This document shows, one piece after another, positions 36,431 to 44,843 of a DNA stretch of 64,000 nucleotides. Positions within the stretch are counted from its first letter, which is position 1. Each line of letters opens with the position of its first letter. The stretch comes from Nocardioides astragali (GTDB lineage Bacteria; Actinomycetota; Actinomycetes; Propionibacteriales; Nocardioidaceae): contig NZ_JAFMZM010000004.1 in assembly GCF_024436375.1 (NCBI RefSeq), forward strand, positions 1-64,000, written 5' to 3'. Under the pieces are notes generated by a model. That model made no database searches. It was not told the DNA's origin and saw nothing but the letters and a program-made list of their open reading frames with translations. Made by a program: the position numbers and the translations under genes.

Positions 36431-37030
36431 ATGGCTACTGCTGACTTCTGGTTCGACCCGCTCTGCCCGTTCGCCTGGATCACCTCGCGCTGGATCCGCG
36501 AGGTCGAGCAGGTCCGTGACATCGACGTGCAGTGGCACGTGATGTCGCTGGCGTACCTCAACAAGGACAAGGACATCCCGCAGGGCTACCGCGACATGCT
36601 CGAGGGCAAGGAGAAGCCCGTCCGGGTCGCCATCAAGATCGCCCAGGACTACGACAACGCCACGCTGGGCGACTGGTACACCGCCATCGGCACCCGCCGC
36701 CACAACAACGGCGAGGAGCTGAGCCGCGAGACGGTCGCCGCGTCGCTGGCCGATGTCCGGCTTCCGGCCGACCTGATCGACTCGTGGGACGACGCGGGAC
36801 TCGACGACGACGTGGCCAAGAGCCACCACGAGGGCATGGACGCGGTCGGCGACGACGTGGGCACGCCGACCATCCACATCAACGGCTCGGCGTTCTTCGG
36901 CCCGGTCCTGTCCAAGATCCCGCGCGGCGAGGAGGCCGGCGAGCTCTGGGACGGCGCCGTCGCGCTCGCGAGGTTCCCCTACTTCTACGAGCTCAAGCGC
37001 TCGCGCACGGGTGAGCTGGACTTCTCCTGA
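36431..37030 (+). CDS. DsbA-like mycothiol-dependent reductase (Rv2466c family)
   Basis: A 199-residue thioredoxin-fold protein strongly resembling M. tuberculosis Rv2466c, a mycothiol-dependent oxidoreductase/nitroreductase. Shared stretches include ADFWFDPLCP, WITSRWI, VMSLAYLN, SHHEGMDAVG and GTPTIHINGSAFFGPVLSK, the cis-Pro and C-terminal helix. The Rv2466c active site is CPWC; here it reads CPFA (Cys12 to Ala15), so the nucleophile remains but the resolving Cys is missing. That implies a monothiol mechanism. ATG 36431 follows GGGGTGG; a GTG two codons earlier is possible. The family is common beside pepN in actinobacteria. Confidence 0.9.
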   Translation: MATADFWFDPLCPFAWITSRWIREVEQVRDIDVQWHVMSLAYLNKDKDIPQGYRDMLEGKEKPVRVAIKIAQDYDNATLGDWYTAIGTRRHNNGEELSRETVAASLADVRLPADLIDSWDDAGLDDDVAKSHHEGMDAVGDDVGTPTIHINGSAFFGPVLSKIPRGEEAGELWDGAVALARFPYFYELKRSRTGELDFS

Positions 37031-37096
37031 GTCCGTGCCGGTGTCGCTGGCTGGCCCGCAGAAATCGGATGGCGGCCGGTCACTAGGCTTGCGCCC

Positions 37097-38908
37097 ATGA
37101 CTCGTGTCCTGTCCGCCGTCGCCTGGCCGTACACCAACGGCCCGCGCCACATCGGCCACGTCGCCGGTTTCGGCGTGCCCTCCGACGTGTTCAGCCGGTT
37201 CATGCGGATGGCGGGCCACGACGTGCTCATGGTCAGCGGCACCGACGAGCACGGCACGCCGATCCTGGTGCTCGCCGACAACGAGGGCGTGCCGGCGCGC
37301 GAGCTCGTCGACAAGTACAACCAGGTCATCGTCGACGACCTGTGCGGCCTCGGGCTGTCCTACGACCTCTTCACGCGCACGACCACAGGCAACCACTACG
37401 CCGTGGTGCAGGAGATGTTCGAGACCTGCCGCCGCAACGGCTACATGGTCGAGGAGACCACGCCGACCGCGATCAGCCCGTCGACCGGCCGCACCCTGCC
37501 CGACCGCTACATCGAGGGCACGTGCCCCATCTGCAAGTACGCCAGCGCGCGGGGCGACCAGTGCGACAACTGCGGCAACCAGCTCGACCCCACCGACCTG
37601 ATCGACCCGCGGTCGAAGATCAACGGCGAGACGCCGGAGTTCAAGGACACCCAGCACTGGTTCCTCGACCTGCCGGCCCTGGCCGGCGCGCTCGCCGAGT
37701 GGCTGGACGAGCGCGAGGCCAGCGGCACCTGGCGGCCCAACGTCATCAAGTTCAGCCAGAACATCCTCAAGGAGATCCGCCCGCGGGCGATGACCCGCGA
37801 CATCGACTGGGGCATCCCGGTGCCGGGTTGGGAGGACCAGCCCACCAAACGGCTCTACGTCTGGTTCGACGCCGTGATCGGCTACCTCTCGGCCTCGATC
37901 GAGTGGGCGCGGCGGCTCGGCGAGCCCGACAAGTGGCGGGAGTGGTGGAACGACGCCGATGCGCTGTCCTACTACTTCATGGGCAAGGACAACATCGTCT
38001 TCCACTCCCAGATCTGGCCCGCGGAGCTGCTCGCCTACAACGGCACGGGTGACAAGGGCGGTGAGCCCGGCGTCTACGGCACGCTCAACCTGCCGACCGA
38101 GGTGGTCTCGAGCGAGTTCCTCACGTTCGGCGACTCCCAGTTCTCCACGAGCCGCGGCAACGTCATCTACGTCGGTGACTTCCTGGCCCGCTACGGCCCC
38201 GACGCGCTGCGCTACTACATCTGCGCCGCCGGTCCGGAGACCTCCGACGCGGCCTTCACGTGGGCCGACTTCGTCACCCGCAACAACTCCGAGCTCGTCG
38301 CCGGCTGGGGCAACCTGGTCAACCGCACGGCGACGATGATCGCGAAGGGCTTCGGCGAGATCCCCCCGCTGGGACCGCTCGAGGTGGTCGACGAGCAGGT
38401 GCTCACGACCGTCCGCGACGGGTTCGCCACGGTGGGTGGGCTCGTCGAGAAGCACCGGCTGCGCGCCGCCATCGCCGAGGCGATGCGGGTCGTCGGGGAG
38501 GTCAACAAGTACCTCACCGTCACCGAGCCCTACAAGATGAAGGACGAGTCGCAGCGCGAGCGTCTCGCAACCGTCCTCCACGTCGCGGCGCAGTGCGTGA
38601 GCGACTGCAACACGCTGCTCGCGCCCTTCCTGCCCCACGCCGCCAACAAGGTGCACGCGGTCCTCGGCGGCGAGGGCGACTTCATGCCGATGCCGCGCAT
38701 CGAGCAGGTCGAGGAGCTCGAGCCCGGCAACGGCGCCGGCCACACGTCGTACTCCGTCATCACCGGCGAGTACTCCACGACGCCGGCGTGGGAGTCGCGC
38801 GCGATCGTGGCGGGCACCAAGGTCGCCAAGCCGACGCCGGTCTTCACCAAGCTCGACCCCTCCGTCGTCGAGGACGAGCTGGCGCGGGTCGCGGGCGCAC
38901 CTGCCTAG
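37097..38908 (+). CDS. metG: Methionyl-tRNA synthetase
   Basis: Charges tRNA-Met. The 603-residue class I synthetase has the first signature region in [17 protein letters not shown] (HIGH), the zinc-binding insertion with [18 protein letters not shown], and [12 protein letters not shown] as the KMSKS-equivalent loop. The anticodon-binding helical domain fills the last 200 residues; no C-terminal EMAP-like tRNA-binding domain is fused. ATG 37097 follows TAGGCT by 7 nt, a leaderless start. It is followed by the LURP-one-like gene after 10 bp. Confidence 0.97.
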   Translation: MTRVLSAVAWPYTNGPRHIGHVAGFGVPSDVFSRFMRMAGHDVLMVSGTDEHGTPILVLADNEGVPARELVDKYNQVIVDDLCGLGLSYDLFTRTTTGNHYAVVQEMFETCRRNGYMVEETTPTAISPSTGRTLPDRYIEGTCPICKYASARGDQCDNCGNQLDPTDLIDPRSKINGETPEFKDTQHWFLDLPALAGALAEWLDEREASGTWRPNVIKFSQNILKEIRPRAMTRDIDWGIPVPGWEDQPTKRLYVWFDAVIGYLSASIEWARRLGEPDKWREWWNDADALSYYFMGKDNIVFHSQIWPAELLAYNGTGDKGGEPGVYGTLNLPTEVVSSEFLTFGDSQFSTSRGNVIYVGDFLARYGPDALRYYICAAGPETSDAAFTWADFVTRNNSELVAGWGNLVNRTATMIAKGFGEIPPLGPLEVVDEQVLTTVRDGFATVGGLVEKHRLRAAIAEAMRVVGEVNKYLTVTEPYKMKDESQRERLATVLHVAAQCVSDCNTLLAPFLPHAANKVHAVLGGEGDFMPMPRIEQVEELEPGNGAGHTSYSVITGEYSTTPAWESRAIVAGTKVAKPTPVFTKLDPSVVEDELARVAGAPA

Positions 38909-38918
38909 GCTGGGGCGC

Positions 38919-39512
38919 ATGACTTCCGACCTGCCTCCCCAGACGACCGCTGAGATGTACCTGCCCCACTTCGTGGTGAAGCAGAAGCTCACGATGATGG
39001 TCAATCGCTACGAGATCTCCGAGTCCGACGAGGCGGGCAACCCCACGCGCCTGATGGCCCTCGCCGAGCAGAAGCGGATGGCCTTCAAGGAGCAGGTCAC
39101 CTTCTTCTCCGACGCCGGCAAGTCGCGGCCCGTGTTCGGCTTCAAGGCGCGCCGCAAGCTCGACCTCAACGCCGGCTACGACATCACCGACGAGAGCGGC
39201 GCCCCCCTCGGGTTCTTCCGCAAGGACTTCGGCGCCTCGCTGCTGCGCTCGACCTTCCACATCGAGGGCCCCGGCTATGCCGGCACCGGGCAGGAGCGCA
39301 ACCAGCTCGTCGGCCTGCTGCGCCGCTTCACCGAGATCGACTTCCTGCCGATCCACTTCGACTTCGTCTCCGCCGAGGGCCAGCCGCTGTTCTCGGTCGA
39401 GCGCAAGATGTCGATCGGTGACCGCTACCGCGTCTCGGTGCCGGACCGGCGGGTCGACTTCCGCGTCGCCGCGGCGGTCGCGGTCGGCCTCGACGCGCTG
39501 ATGTCTCGCTGA
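38919..39512 (+). CDS. LURP-one-related / scramblase-like protein
   Basis: A 197-residue soluble protein with the Tubby-C-terminal-like (LOR) barrel: FVVKQKLTMMVNRYEISESD, the basic strand FKEQVTFFSDAGKSRPVFGF, ARRKLDLNAGYDITDESG, and GFFRKDFGASLLRSTFHIEG. Such proteins are compared with phospholipid scramblases and in bacteria have no fixed role. ATG 38919 sits 7 nt after TAGGCT, which itself lies at the end of metG, so it has its own leaderless promoter as well as possible read-through from metG. Confidence 0.75.
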   Translation: MTSDLPPQTTAEMYLPHFVVKQKLTMMVNRYEISESDEAGNPTRLMALAEQKRMAFKEQVTFFSDAGKSRPVFGFKARRKLDLNAGYDITDESGAPLGFFRKDFGASLLRSTFHIEGPGYAGTGQERNQLVGLLRRFTEIDFLPIHFDFVSAEGQPLFSVERKMSIGDRYRVSVPDRRVDFRVAAAVAVGLDALMSR

Positions 39513-39521
39513 GGGCCTGAC

Positions 39522-40163
39522 GTGCGCTGCGCAGTCCTGGGCACCGGAAACGTCGGCCGTACGATCTCCGCCCGCCTCGTCGAGCTCGGCCACGACGTAC
39601 GCCTCGGGACCCGCGACCCGGAGGTGACCCGCTCGCGAGCCGACTGGACCGACGTCCCCGGGGCCGCGCTGGTGAGGTTCGCCGAGGCCACCGTGGACGC
39701 CGACCTGGTCGTCCACGCCGCCAGCGGCGCGGCCGCCCTCGACCTGCTGGCGCAGGCGGGGAACCTGACCGGCTGCGTGCTGGTCGACATCTCGAACCCG
39801 CTCGACTTCTCGGCCGGGTTCCCGCCGACCCTCAGCGTCAAGGACACCGACTCGCTGGGGGAGCAGATCCAGCGGGCCTTCCCCGACACGCGCGTGGTCA
39901 AGACGCTCAACACCCTGACCGCCGAGCTGATGGCCTACCCCGAACGGCTGCCCGAGCCCACCAGTGTCTTCCTCAGCGGCGACGACGCCGACGCCAAGCG
40001 GACCGTGACGGCGTTGCTGAGCGAGATGGGCCACCGCGACGTGATCGACCTCGGCGGCATCGAGACCTCGCGCGGGGTGGAGATGTGGCTGCCGCTCTGG
40101 CTGCGGCTGATGCGCTCGTTCGGCACCGCCGAGTTCAACATCAAGGTCGTGCGGCGGTCGTGA
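39522..40163 (+). CDS. NADPH:F420-reductase-like dinucleotide-binding protein
   Basis: A 213-residue Rossmann protein: MRCAVLGTGNVGRTISARLV at the very N-terminus (Gly-x-Gly-x-x-Gly), then LGTRDP where NADP(H) phosphate contacts occur, DISNPLDFS, and VKTLNTL. This is the pattern of F420-dependent NADP reductase and related short proteins of the 6-phosphogluconate dehydrogenase C-terminal-like superfamily. Coenzyme F420 use is plausible in actinobacteria but not shown. GTG 39522. It is 9 bp after the LURP-one-like gene, and the next gene starts on its stop codon. Confidence 0.8.
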   Translation: MRCAVLGTGNVGRTISARLVELGHDVRLGTRDPEVTRSRADWTDVPGAALVRFAEATVDADLVVHAASGAAALDLLAQAGNLTGCVLVDISNPLDFSAGFPPTLSVKDTDSLGEQIQRAFPDTRVVKTLNTLTAELMAYPERLPEPTSVFLSGDDADAKRTVTALLSEMGHRDVIDLGGIETSRGVEMWLPLWLRLMRSFGTAEFNIKVVRRS

Positions 40164-41059
40164 TGTATCCCGAGGTCCGCGCCGCCGCGGCCGAGGCCGG
40201 CCCGGCCCTCAACGCCCCCGGCTTCGACCTCGCCGCCCACCGCGAGGAGGTCCGCCAGTTCAGCCTGCGCCAGCCGCGCGAGGACGTGGCATCGGTCGAG
40301 GAGGTCGACGCGGACGGCGTGCGGTGCCGGCTCTTCACGCCTGACGACCCGCTCGACGGCCTGGTCGTGCACGCCCATGGCGGCGGGTTCGTGCTCAACG
40401 ACGTCGACGTCCACGACGGGATCTGCCGACGCTTCGCCAACCGGGTCCGCCGACCGGTGCTCAGCGTGGGCTACCGCAAGCCGCCCGAGCACCCCTTCCC
40501 GGCGGCCCCCGACGACCTCGACACCGTCGTCGGCTGGCTGCGGCGCGAGGGCCCGCCCGGTCCGTACGCCGCCCACGGGGACTCCGCCGGCGCCAACCTC
40601 GCGCTCGTCGCCGCCCTGCGCAACCCCGGCTTCTTCAGCGTGGTGGCCCTCGTCTATCCCTTCCTCGACCCGGGCAACAGCTTCCCGTCCTGGGCCGAGG
40701 GGCCCGCGTCGGGCTTCGATCCAGCCGAGGCCAGGTGGTACTGGGTGCAGTACGCCCGCACCGAGGCCGACTACGACGACCCCGACCTGGCGCCGCTGCG
40801 TTCCGACCGGCTGCACACCCTGCCCCCGACGTTCGTCGCGACCGCTGAGCACGACCCGCTGCGCGACGAGGGGGAGGAGCTGGCCCGGCTGGTCGCCGAG
40901 ACCGGCGTGGAGACCGTCGGCATCCGCTGCCTGGGCCAGACCCACGGCTTCTGGCGGCACGCGCAGTTCACCGCCTCCGAGCCGCTCGTGCGCCAGGTCG
41001 CCGGCTACCTCGATCTGCACCTCGATCTGCAGCTCGACCCGCACCTCGGCCCCGGCTGA
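40163..41059 (+). CDS. Alpha/beta hydrolase, hormone-sensitive-lipase (acetyl esterase) type
   Basis: A 298-residue carboxylesterase of the HSL family: oxyanion motif HAHGGGFV, nucleophile GDSAGAN, acid within TAEHDPLRDEG and the catalytic His in GQTHGFW. All triad positions are present. No signal peptide, so cytoplasmic. ATG 40163 overlaps the stop of the preceding gene (in GTGATG; GTG 40160 is the alternative), showing tight coupling. The end is a repetitive DLHLDLQLDPHLG tail. The substrate is unknown; short-chain acyl esters are typical. Confidence 0.87.
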   Translation: MYPEVRAAAAEAGPALNAPGFDLAAHREEVRQFSLRQPREDVASVEEVDADGVRCRLFTPDDPLDGLVVHAHGGGFVLNDVDVHDGICRRFANRVRRPVLSVGYRKPPEHPFPAAPDDLDTVVGWLRREGPPGPYAAHGDSAGANLALVAALRNPGFFSVVALVYPFLDPGNSFPSWAEGPASGFDPAEARWYWVQYARTEADYDDPDLAPLRSDRLHTLPPTFVATAEHDPLRDEGEELARLVAETGVETVGIRCLGQTHGFWRHAQFTASEPLVRQVAGYLDLHLDLQLDPHLGPG

Positions 41060-41074
41060 GCGGGACGGACACGG

Positions 41075-41878
41075 ATGGCGTCGGCGATCGTGCTGCACTT
41101 CCACCCCGGCTGGGCCCATGGCGAGGGGGCGGTGATCGACGCGATCGCCGCGGACGGCGCCTACCGCAGCCAGTGGGTCACCGCCAGCTCCAACGGAGGA
41201 CTGACCGCCCGCCCGGGTGGCGATCGCTGGCGGTGGGAGAGCCGCCTCTTCGGCGGGCGGTACGACGACGGGTCGGCCGAGGACCGGCCGGTCTACGGCG
41301 CGTGGAACCGCCGCAAGGACACGTACGGCGCCTCGCCCCGATTCGGGTCGGCCTACCTGCGCCTGCACCCCGAGATCGTGTCGAGGGCGACGTTCTGCTG
41401 GCCGGACAGCGTGTACGAGCCGACGGCGTTCGGCGAGCAGGAGCGCCTCGCCGAGCTCTGCGCGCTGGCCGACGCGGGGCTGCTCGACCGGGCGCTCCTT
41501 CCCGACAACGCAGTGGGCCTGCCGCTGGAGGACCCGCTGAACGACTATGTCGAGGCACACGTGCACGGGGGAGTGCTGCTCGACCGGGACGTGGCGGCGG
41601 TGGTGGTGGACCCCACGGACGCCGAGGAGCACCGCCAGGCTCTCGACCTCCTCCCGTGCCCGGTGGAGGTGCATCCGGGCTACCGCGTCGACGCGGCGGG
41701 CATCGATCCCACCTATCGCGGCGACGTGCCGGTGGACCTCGCTCGACGACTCGGGGGAGAGGTGACCCCGGCGCGCCTCGCCGTCGCGCAGCGCAGCGGC
41801 GAGCACGACCCGCAGGCCGTGAAGTGGTTGTGGCACTGCCTGGCCCGGTTCGGCCGCTCGGCCCCGGCGACCGGCTGA
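41075..41878 (+). CDS. DUF3626 family protein
   Basis: A 267-residue protein matching, by motif memory, DUF3626: LHFHPGWA near the N-terminus, DGAYRSQWVTASSNGGLTA, WESRLFGGRYD, RPVYGAWN, SPRFGSAYLRLHPE, ATFCWPDS, and DYVEAHVHGGVLL. The repeated His/Asp positions suggest a metal-dependent enzyme, but no reaction is known. It lies 15 bp after the esterase gene in the same operon-like row. No signal peptide. ATG 41075; no strong ribosome binding site is visible. Confidence 0.72.
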   Translation: MASAIVLHFHPGWAHGEGAVIDAIAADGAYRSQWVTASSNGGLTARPGGDRWRWESRLFGGRYDDGSAEDRPVYGAWNRRKDTYGASPRFGSAYLRLHPEIVSRATFCWPDSVYEPTAFGEQERLAELCALADAGLLDRALLPDNAVGLPLEDPLNDYVEAHVHGGVLLDRDVAAVVVDPTDAEEHRQALDLLPCPVEVHPGYRVDAAGIDPTYRGDVPVDLARRLGGEVTPARLAVAQRSGEHDPQAVKWLWHCLARFGRSAPATG

Positions 41879-41911
41879 GGACGTGTCGGCGCGCTCTGGA
41901 ACACTTTCCCC

Positions 41912-42436
41912 ATGCGCGTTCACCTGGGCTCCGACCACGCCGGCCTCGAGCTGAAGGACCACCTCACCACCTGGCTCGTCGACCACGACTACGAGGTCGT
42001 CGACCACGGACCGTTCGTCTACGACGCCCTCGACGACTATCCCGTCTTCTGTCTCCGTGCGGGCGAGGGGGTCGCGGCCGACCGTGCGGAGGGGCTGGAC
42101 AGCCTCGGCGTGGTGATCGGCGGCTCCGGCAACGGCGAGCAGATCGCGGCCAACAAGGTGACCGGCATCCGTTGTGCCCTGGTGTGGTCCGAGGAGACCG
42201 CCGTCCTGGCCCGCGAGCACAACGACGCCAACGTCGTCTCGGTCGGCGGCCGGATGCACTCGCTGGAGGACATGACCCGCTTCGTCGAGGTCTTCCTCGC
42301 CACGCCGTTCCCCGGCGACGAGCGCCACGTCCGGCGCATCGGCCAGGTCGCGGTCTACGACGAGACCAGGGAGCTCCCCGACCTGCCCGAGTCGGCCCTG
42401 CGCGGCTTCGCTCCGTCCGACCCCGCGGATGCCTGA
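41912..42436 (+). CDS. rpiB: Ribose-5-phosphate isomerase B (RpiB/LacAB family)
   Basis: Interconverts ribose 5-phosphate and ribulose 5-phosphate in the pentose phosphate pathway. The 174-residue protein has HLGSDHAGLELK at the N-terminus, the phosphate/base loop IGGSGNGEQIAANK, and AREHNDANVVSVGGRM. The usual catalytic Cys position in RpiB reads Ser here (GGSGNG), as in the actinobacterial subgroup, in which Glu (E in GNGEQ) serves as the base. Family length is 150-160; the extra C-terminus is acidic. The next gene starts inside its end, 8 bp overlap. Confidence 0.92.
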   Translation: MRVHLGSDHAGLELKDHLTTWLVDHDYEVVDHGPFVYDALDDYPVFCLRAGEGVAADRAEGLDSLGVVIGGSGNGEQIAANKVTGIRCALVWSEETAVLAREHNDANVVSVGGRMHSLEDMTRFVEVFLATPFPGDERHVRRIGQVAVYDETRELPDLPESALRGFAPSDPADA

Positions 42437-43352
42437 GGGGCACACCCTCCGCCGGCTGGCCGACGACCTGAGTGCGGCGTTCGCCGGCCGGACGGTCCGG
42501 GTGAGCTCCCCGCAGGGGCGGTTCGCAGCCGACGCGGCGCAGCTCGACGGCTCTCGCGTGCTGGGCGCCGAGTCCGCCGGCAAGCACCTGTTCGTCGAGT
42601 TCGACGGTGAGCGCTTCGTCCACGTCCACCTCGGGCTGATCGGCCAGTTCGACGTGCACGCCGGCCTCGACGAGGGCGACGTGGTGCCCGAGCCCGTCGG
42701 GCAGGTGCGGCTGCGGCTCGTCACCGTCGCGGGCGGGCAGGTAGGCGAGGGCGAGCCCCGCGCGACGTCGTACGCCGACCTGCGGGGCGCGATCCTGTGC
42801 GACCTCGTCGGTCCGGCCCGTCGCGAGGAGGTCCTCGGCCGGCTCGGCCCGGACCCGTTGCGGTCCGACGCCGACCCCGACCTCGCCTGGCGACGGATCT
42901 CCCGGAGCCACCGGCCGATCGGCGACCTGCTGATGGACCAGAAGGTGCTGGCCGGTGTGGGCAACGTCTATCGCGCCGAAGTGCTCTTCCGGCACCGCAT
43001 CCACCCGCTGCGACCAGGCAACACGCTCCGCGTCGGCCAGTGGCGCGCGATCTGGGCCGACCTGGTCGAGCTGATGGGCGAGGGCGTGCGGTCCGGGCGC
43101 ATCGACACGGTCCGGCCCGAGCACACCCCGGAGGCGATGGGCCGGCCGCCGCGCCAGGACGACCACGGCGGGGAGGTCTACGTCTACCGTCGCACCTCGA
43201 TGCCGTGCCACCTCTGCGGATCCACCGTCCGCACCGGGGAGCTCGTCGGGCGCAACATCTTCTGGTGTCCGAAATGTCAGCCCAGGTTCCGGTCCCGGGC
43301 CGTACAGTCTCCCGTGCAGGAGCCTGGCGCGGCGGGAGGAGCTGGGACATGA
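42429..43352 (+). CDS. nei: Fpg/Nei family DNA glycosylase (endonuclease VIII-like)
   Basis: Excises oxidised bases and cleaves the backbone. The 307-residue protein starts MPEGHTLRR: Pro2 is the Schiff-base nucleophile and Glu3 the catalytic acid; the Leu/His in that motif mark Nei2-type enzymes. The helix-two-turn-helix (LLMDQKVLAGVGNVYRAEVL) and the C-terminal zinc finger (MPCHLCGSTVRTGELVGRNI, then WCPKCQ) are complete. ATG 42429 overlaps rpiB by 8 bp; its stop overlaps the phosphatase start (ATGA). The tail after the finger is disordered. Confidence 0.92.
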   Translation: MPEGHTLRRLADDLSAAFAGRTVRVSSPQGRFAADAAQLDGSRVLGAESAGKHLFVEFDGERFVHVHLGLIGQFDVHAGLDEGDVVPEPVGQVRLRLVTVAGGQVGEGEPRATSYADLRGAILCDLVGPARREEVLGRLGPDPLRSDADPDLAWRRISRSHRPIGDLLMDQKVLAGVGNVYRAEVLFRHRIHPLRPGNTLRVGQWRAIWADLVELMGEGVRSGRIDTVRPEHTPEAMGRPPRQDDHGGEVYVYRRTSMPCHLCGSTVRTGELVGRNIFWCPKCQPRFRSRAVQSPVQEPGAAGGAGT

Positions 43353-44440
43353 GCACCTCCGGCGCGCGTCGACCCACGTCAGCGGGGCTGGGCGAGCGGC
43401 TGTCCGGCGCCCTCAACCAGGTCGTGCCGCGCAGCTCGCGGGTCCTCGTGCTCCTCGTCATCGCGACCGTGGCGATCGGGCTGGCGATCTGGCTCTTCCC
43501 CGACGACGCGCCCCTCGTCATGCTGCTGGTCCCGCTGGTGGTGTCGAGCCTGATGCTCGGGCCGCGCCAGCTGCCGTGGTTCGTGGTGTTCGTGCTGCTG
43601 GTCCTGGCGATCGTCGTACCCACGCAGACAGTGATCACGATCCGCGTCGCCCTGACCGTCGTGATCATCTTCGGACTCGGCTTCCTGTTCCTGCTCTCGT
43701 CGTTCCGGCGATCGCGGCTCGGCGTCGCCGGCATCCAGGGCGAGATGATGTTCGTCGACCTGCGCGACCGCATCCTGCGCCAGGGCGGGATCCCGTCGCT
43801 GCCGCCGGAGTGGTACGCCGCCGGCGAGCTCAGGTCCGCGGGAGGCACGCCGTTCGCCGGCGACTTCATCGTCGCCTCGCGCGTCGGCGAGCGGCTGGAG
43901 GTGGCAGTCGTGGACGTCTCCGGAAAGGGGCAGGGCGCCGGCACGCGGGCGCTGCTGCTGTCCGGTGCCATCGGTGGGCTGCTCAGTGCGCTGCCGCCCA
44001 GCGAGTTCCTCGGCGCGGCCAACACGTTCCTCCTCCAGCAGGACTGGGACGAGGGGTTCGCGACCGCGATCCACCTGTCCCTCGACCTCACGACCGGGCA
44101 CTACGAGATCCGCACCGCGGGTCATCCCCCCGCTGCCGTACGCCATGCCGGCTCGGGGCGGTGGGAGGTGATCGAGTCCGAGGGACCCCTCCTCGGCCTG
44201 ATCGACGGCGCGAGCTATCCCGCCGCCGTCGGCGTGATGCGACACGGTGACGCGCTGCTCCTCTACACCGACGGCATGGTCGAGACCCGCACCCGCGACA
44301 TCGGCTCGGGCATCGACAAGATGCTCGGCCAGGCCGAGAGGCTGCTCCGCGGGCAGTTCGAGGGCGGCGCCAAGCGGCTCATCGAGTCCATCGGGTCACG
44401 CAACGACGACCGCGCGCTGCTGCTGGTCCACCGCCGCTGA
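43349..44440 (+). CDS. Membrane-bound PP2C/SpoIIE-type serine phosphatase
   Basis: A 363-residue protein with four N-terminal membrane helices (about 30-130, e.g. VLVLLVIATVAIGLAIWLF and VVFVLLVLAIVVPTQTVITI) and a cytoplasmic SpoIIE/RsbU phosphatase domain: AGDFIVASRVGERLEVAVVD, VSGKGQGAGTRALLL, GFATAIHLSLDL, IRTAGHPPA and LLLYTDGMVETR, including the metal-binding Asp residues. Such proteins dephosphorylate anti-sigma antagonists, controlling stress responses. ATG 43349 follows GGGAGGAG and overlaps the nei stop. No partner kinase or antagonist gene lies nearby. Confidence 0.87.
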   Translation: MSTSGARRPTSAGLGERLSGALNQVVPRSSRVLVLLVIATVAIGLAIWLFPDDAPLVMLLVPLVVSSLMLGPRQLPWFVVFVLLVLAIVVPTQTVITIRVALTVVIIFGLGFLFLLSSFRRSRLGVAGIQGEMMFVDLRDRILRQGGIPSLPPEWYAAGELRSAGGTPFAGDFIVASRVGERLEVAVVDVSGKGQGAGTRALLLSGAIGGLLSALPPSEFLGAANTFLLQQDWDEGFATAIHLSLDLTTGHYEIRTAGHPPAAVRHAGSGRWEVIESEGPLLGLIDGASYPAAVGVMRHGDALLLYTDGMVETRTRDIGSGIDKMLGQAERLLRGQFEGGAKRLIESIGSRNDDRALLLVHRR

Positions 44441-44521
44441 AGCGCGCGAGCCGGTTGGGGCGCACGCTCCCTCGTGTGGCACCATGACACCGCACCGGCG
44501 CCCGCAACGGCTCCGGAGCGC

Positions 44522-44595
44522 GCGGATGTAGCTCAATGGTAGAGCCCCAGTCTTCCAAACTGGCTACGCGGGTTCGATTCCCGTCATCCGCTCCA
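44522..44595 (+). tRNA. tRNA-Gly (anticodon TCC)
   Basis: Cloverleaf: acceptor GCGGATG/CATCCGC, D-arm TAGCTCAATGGTAGAGC, anticodon stem CCAGT/ACTGG with loop CTTCCAA (TCC), T-arm GCGGG-TTCGATT-CCCGT, discriminator T and encoded CCA. Confidence 0.96.
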
Positions 44596-44641
44596 AGCAG
44601 GTCCTCAGGCCTCCACCCGGAGGCCGCCGGGGCCCGTTTGG

Positions 44642-44714
44642 CGGGGCGTAGCGTAGTGGCTAGCGCGCCTGCTTTGGGAGCAGGAGACCGCAGGTTCGAG
44701 TCCTGTCGCCCCGA
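44642..44714 (+). tRNA. tRNA-Pro (anticodon TGG)
   Basis: Cloverleaf: acceptor CGGGGCG/CGCCCCG, D-arm TAGCGTAGTGGCTAGCGC, anticodon stem CCTGC/GCAGG with loop TTTGGGA (TGG), T-arm GCAGG-TTCGAGT-CCTGT, discriminator A. CCA is not encoded (CCG follows). 46 bp after tRNA-Gly, probably one transcript. Confidence 0.96.
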
Positions 44715-44843
44715 CCGTGCAGCCCGGCGTGGGCATGATTCGGTCTGCGCTCTCTTTCGTCGGTAGACTGACGAGGTTTGCGGACGTCGCGGTGGCGCGC
44801 GTCTGCACGACGTACCCATGACCTTCAGCATCAGGAGACATTT

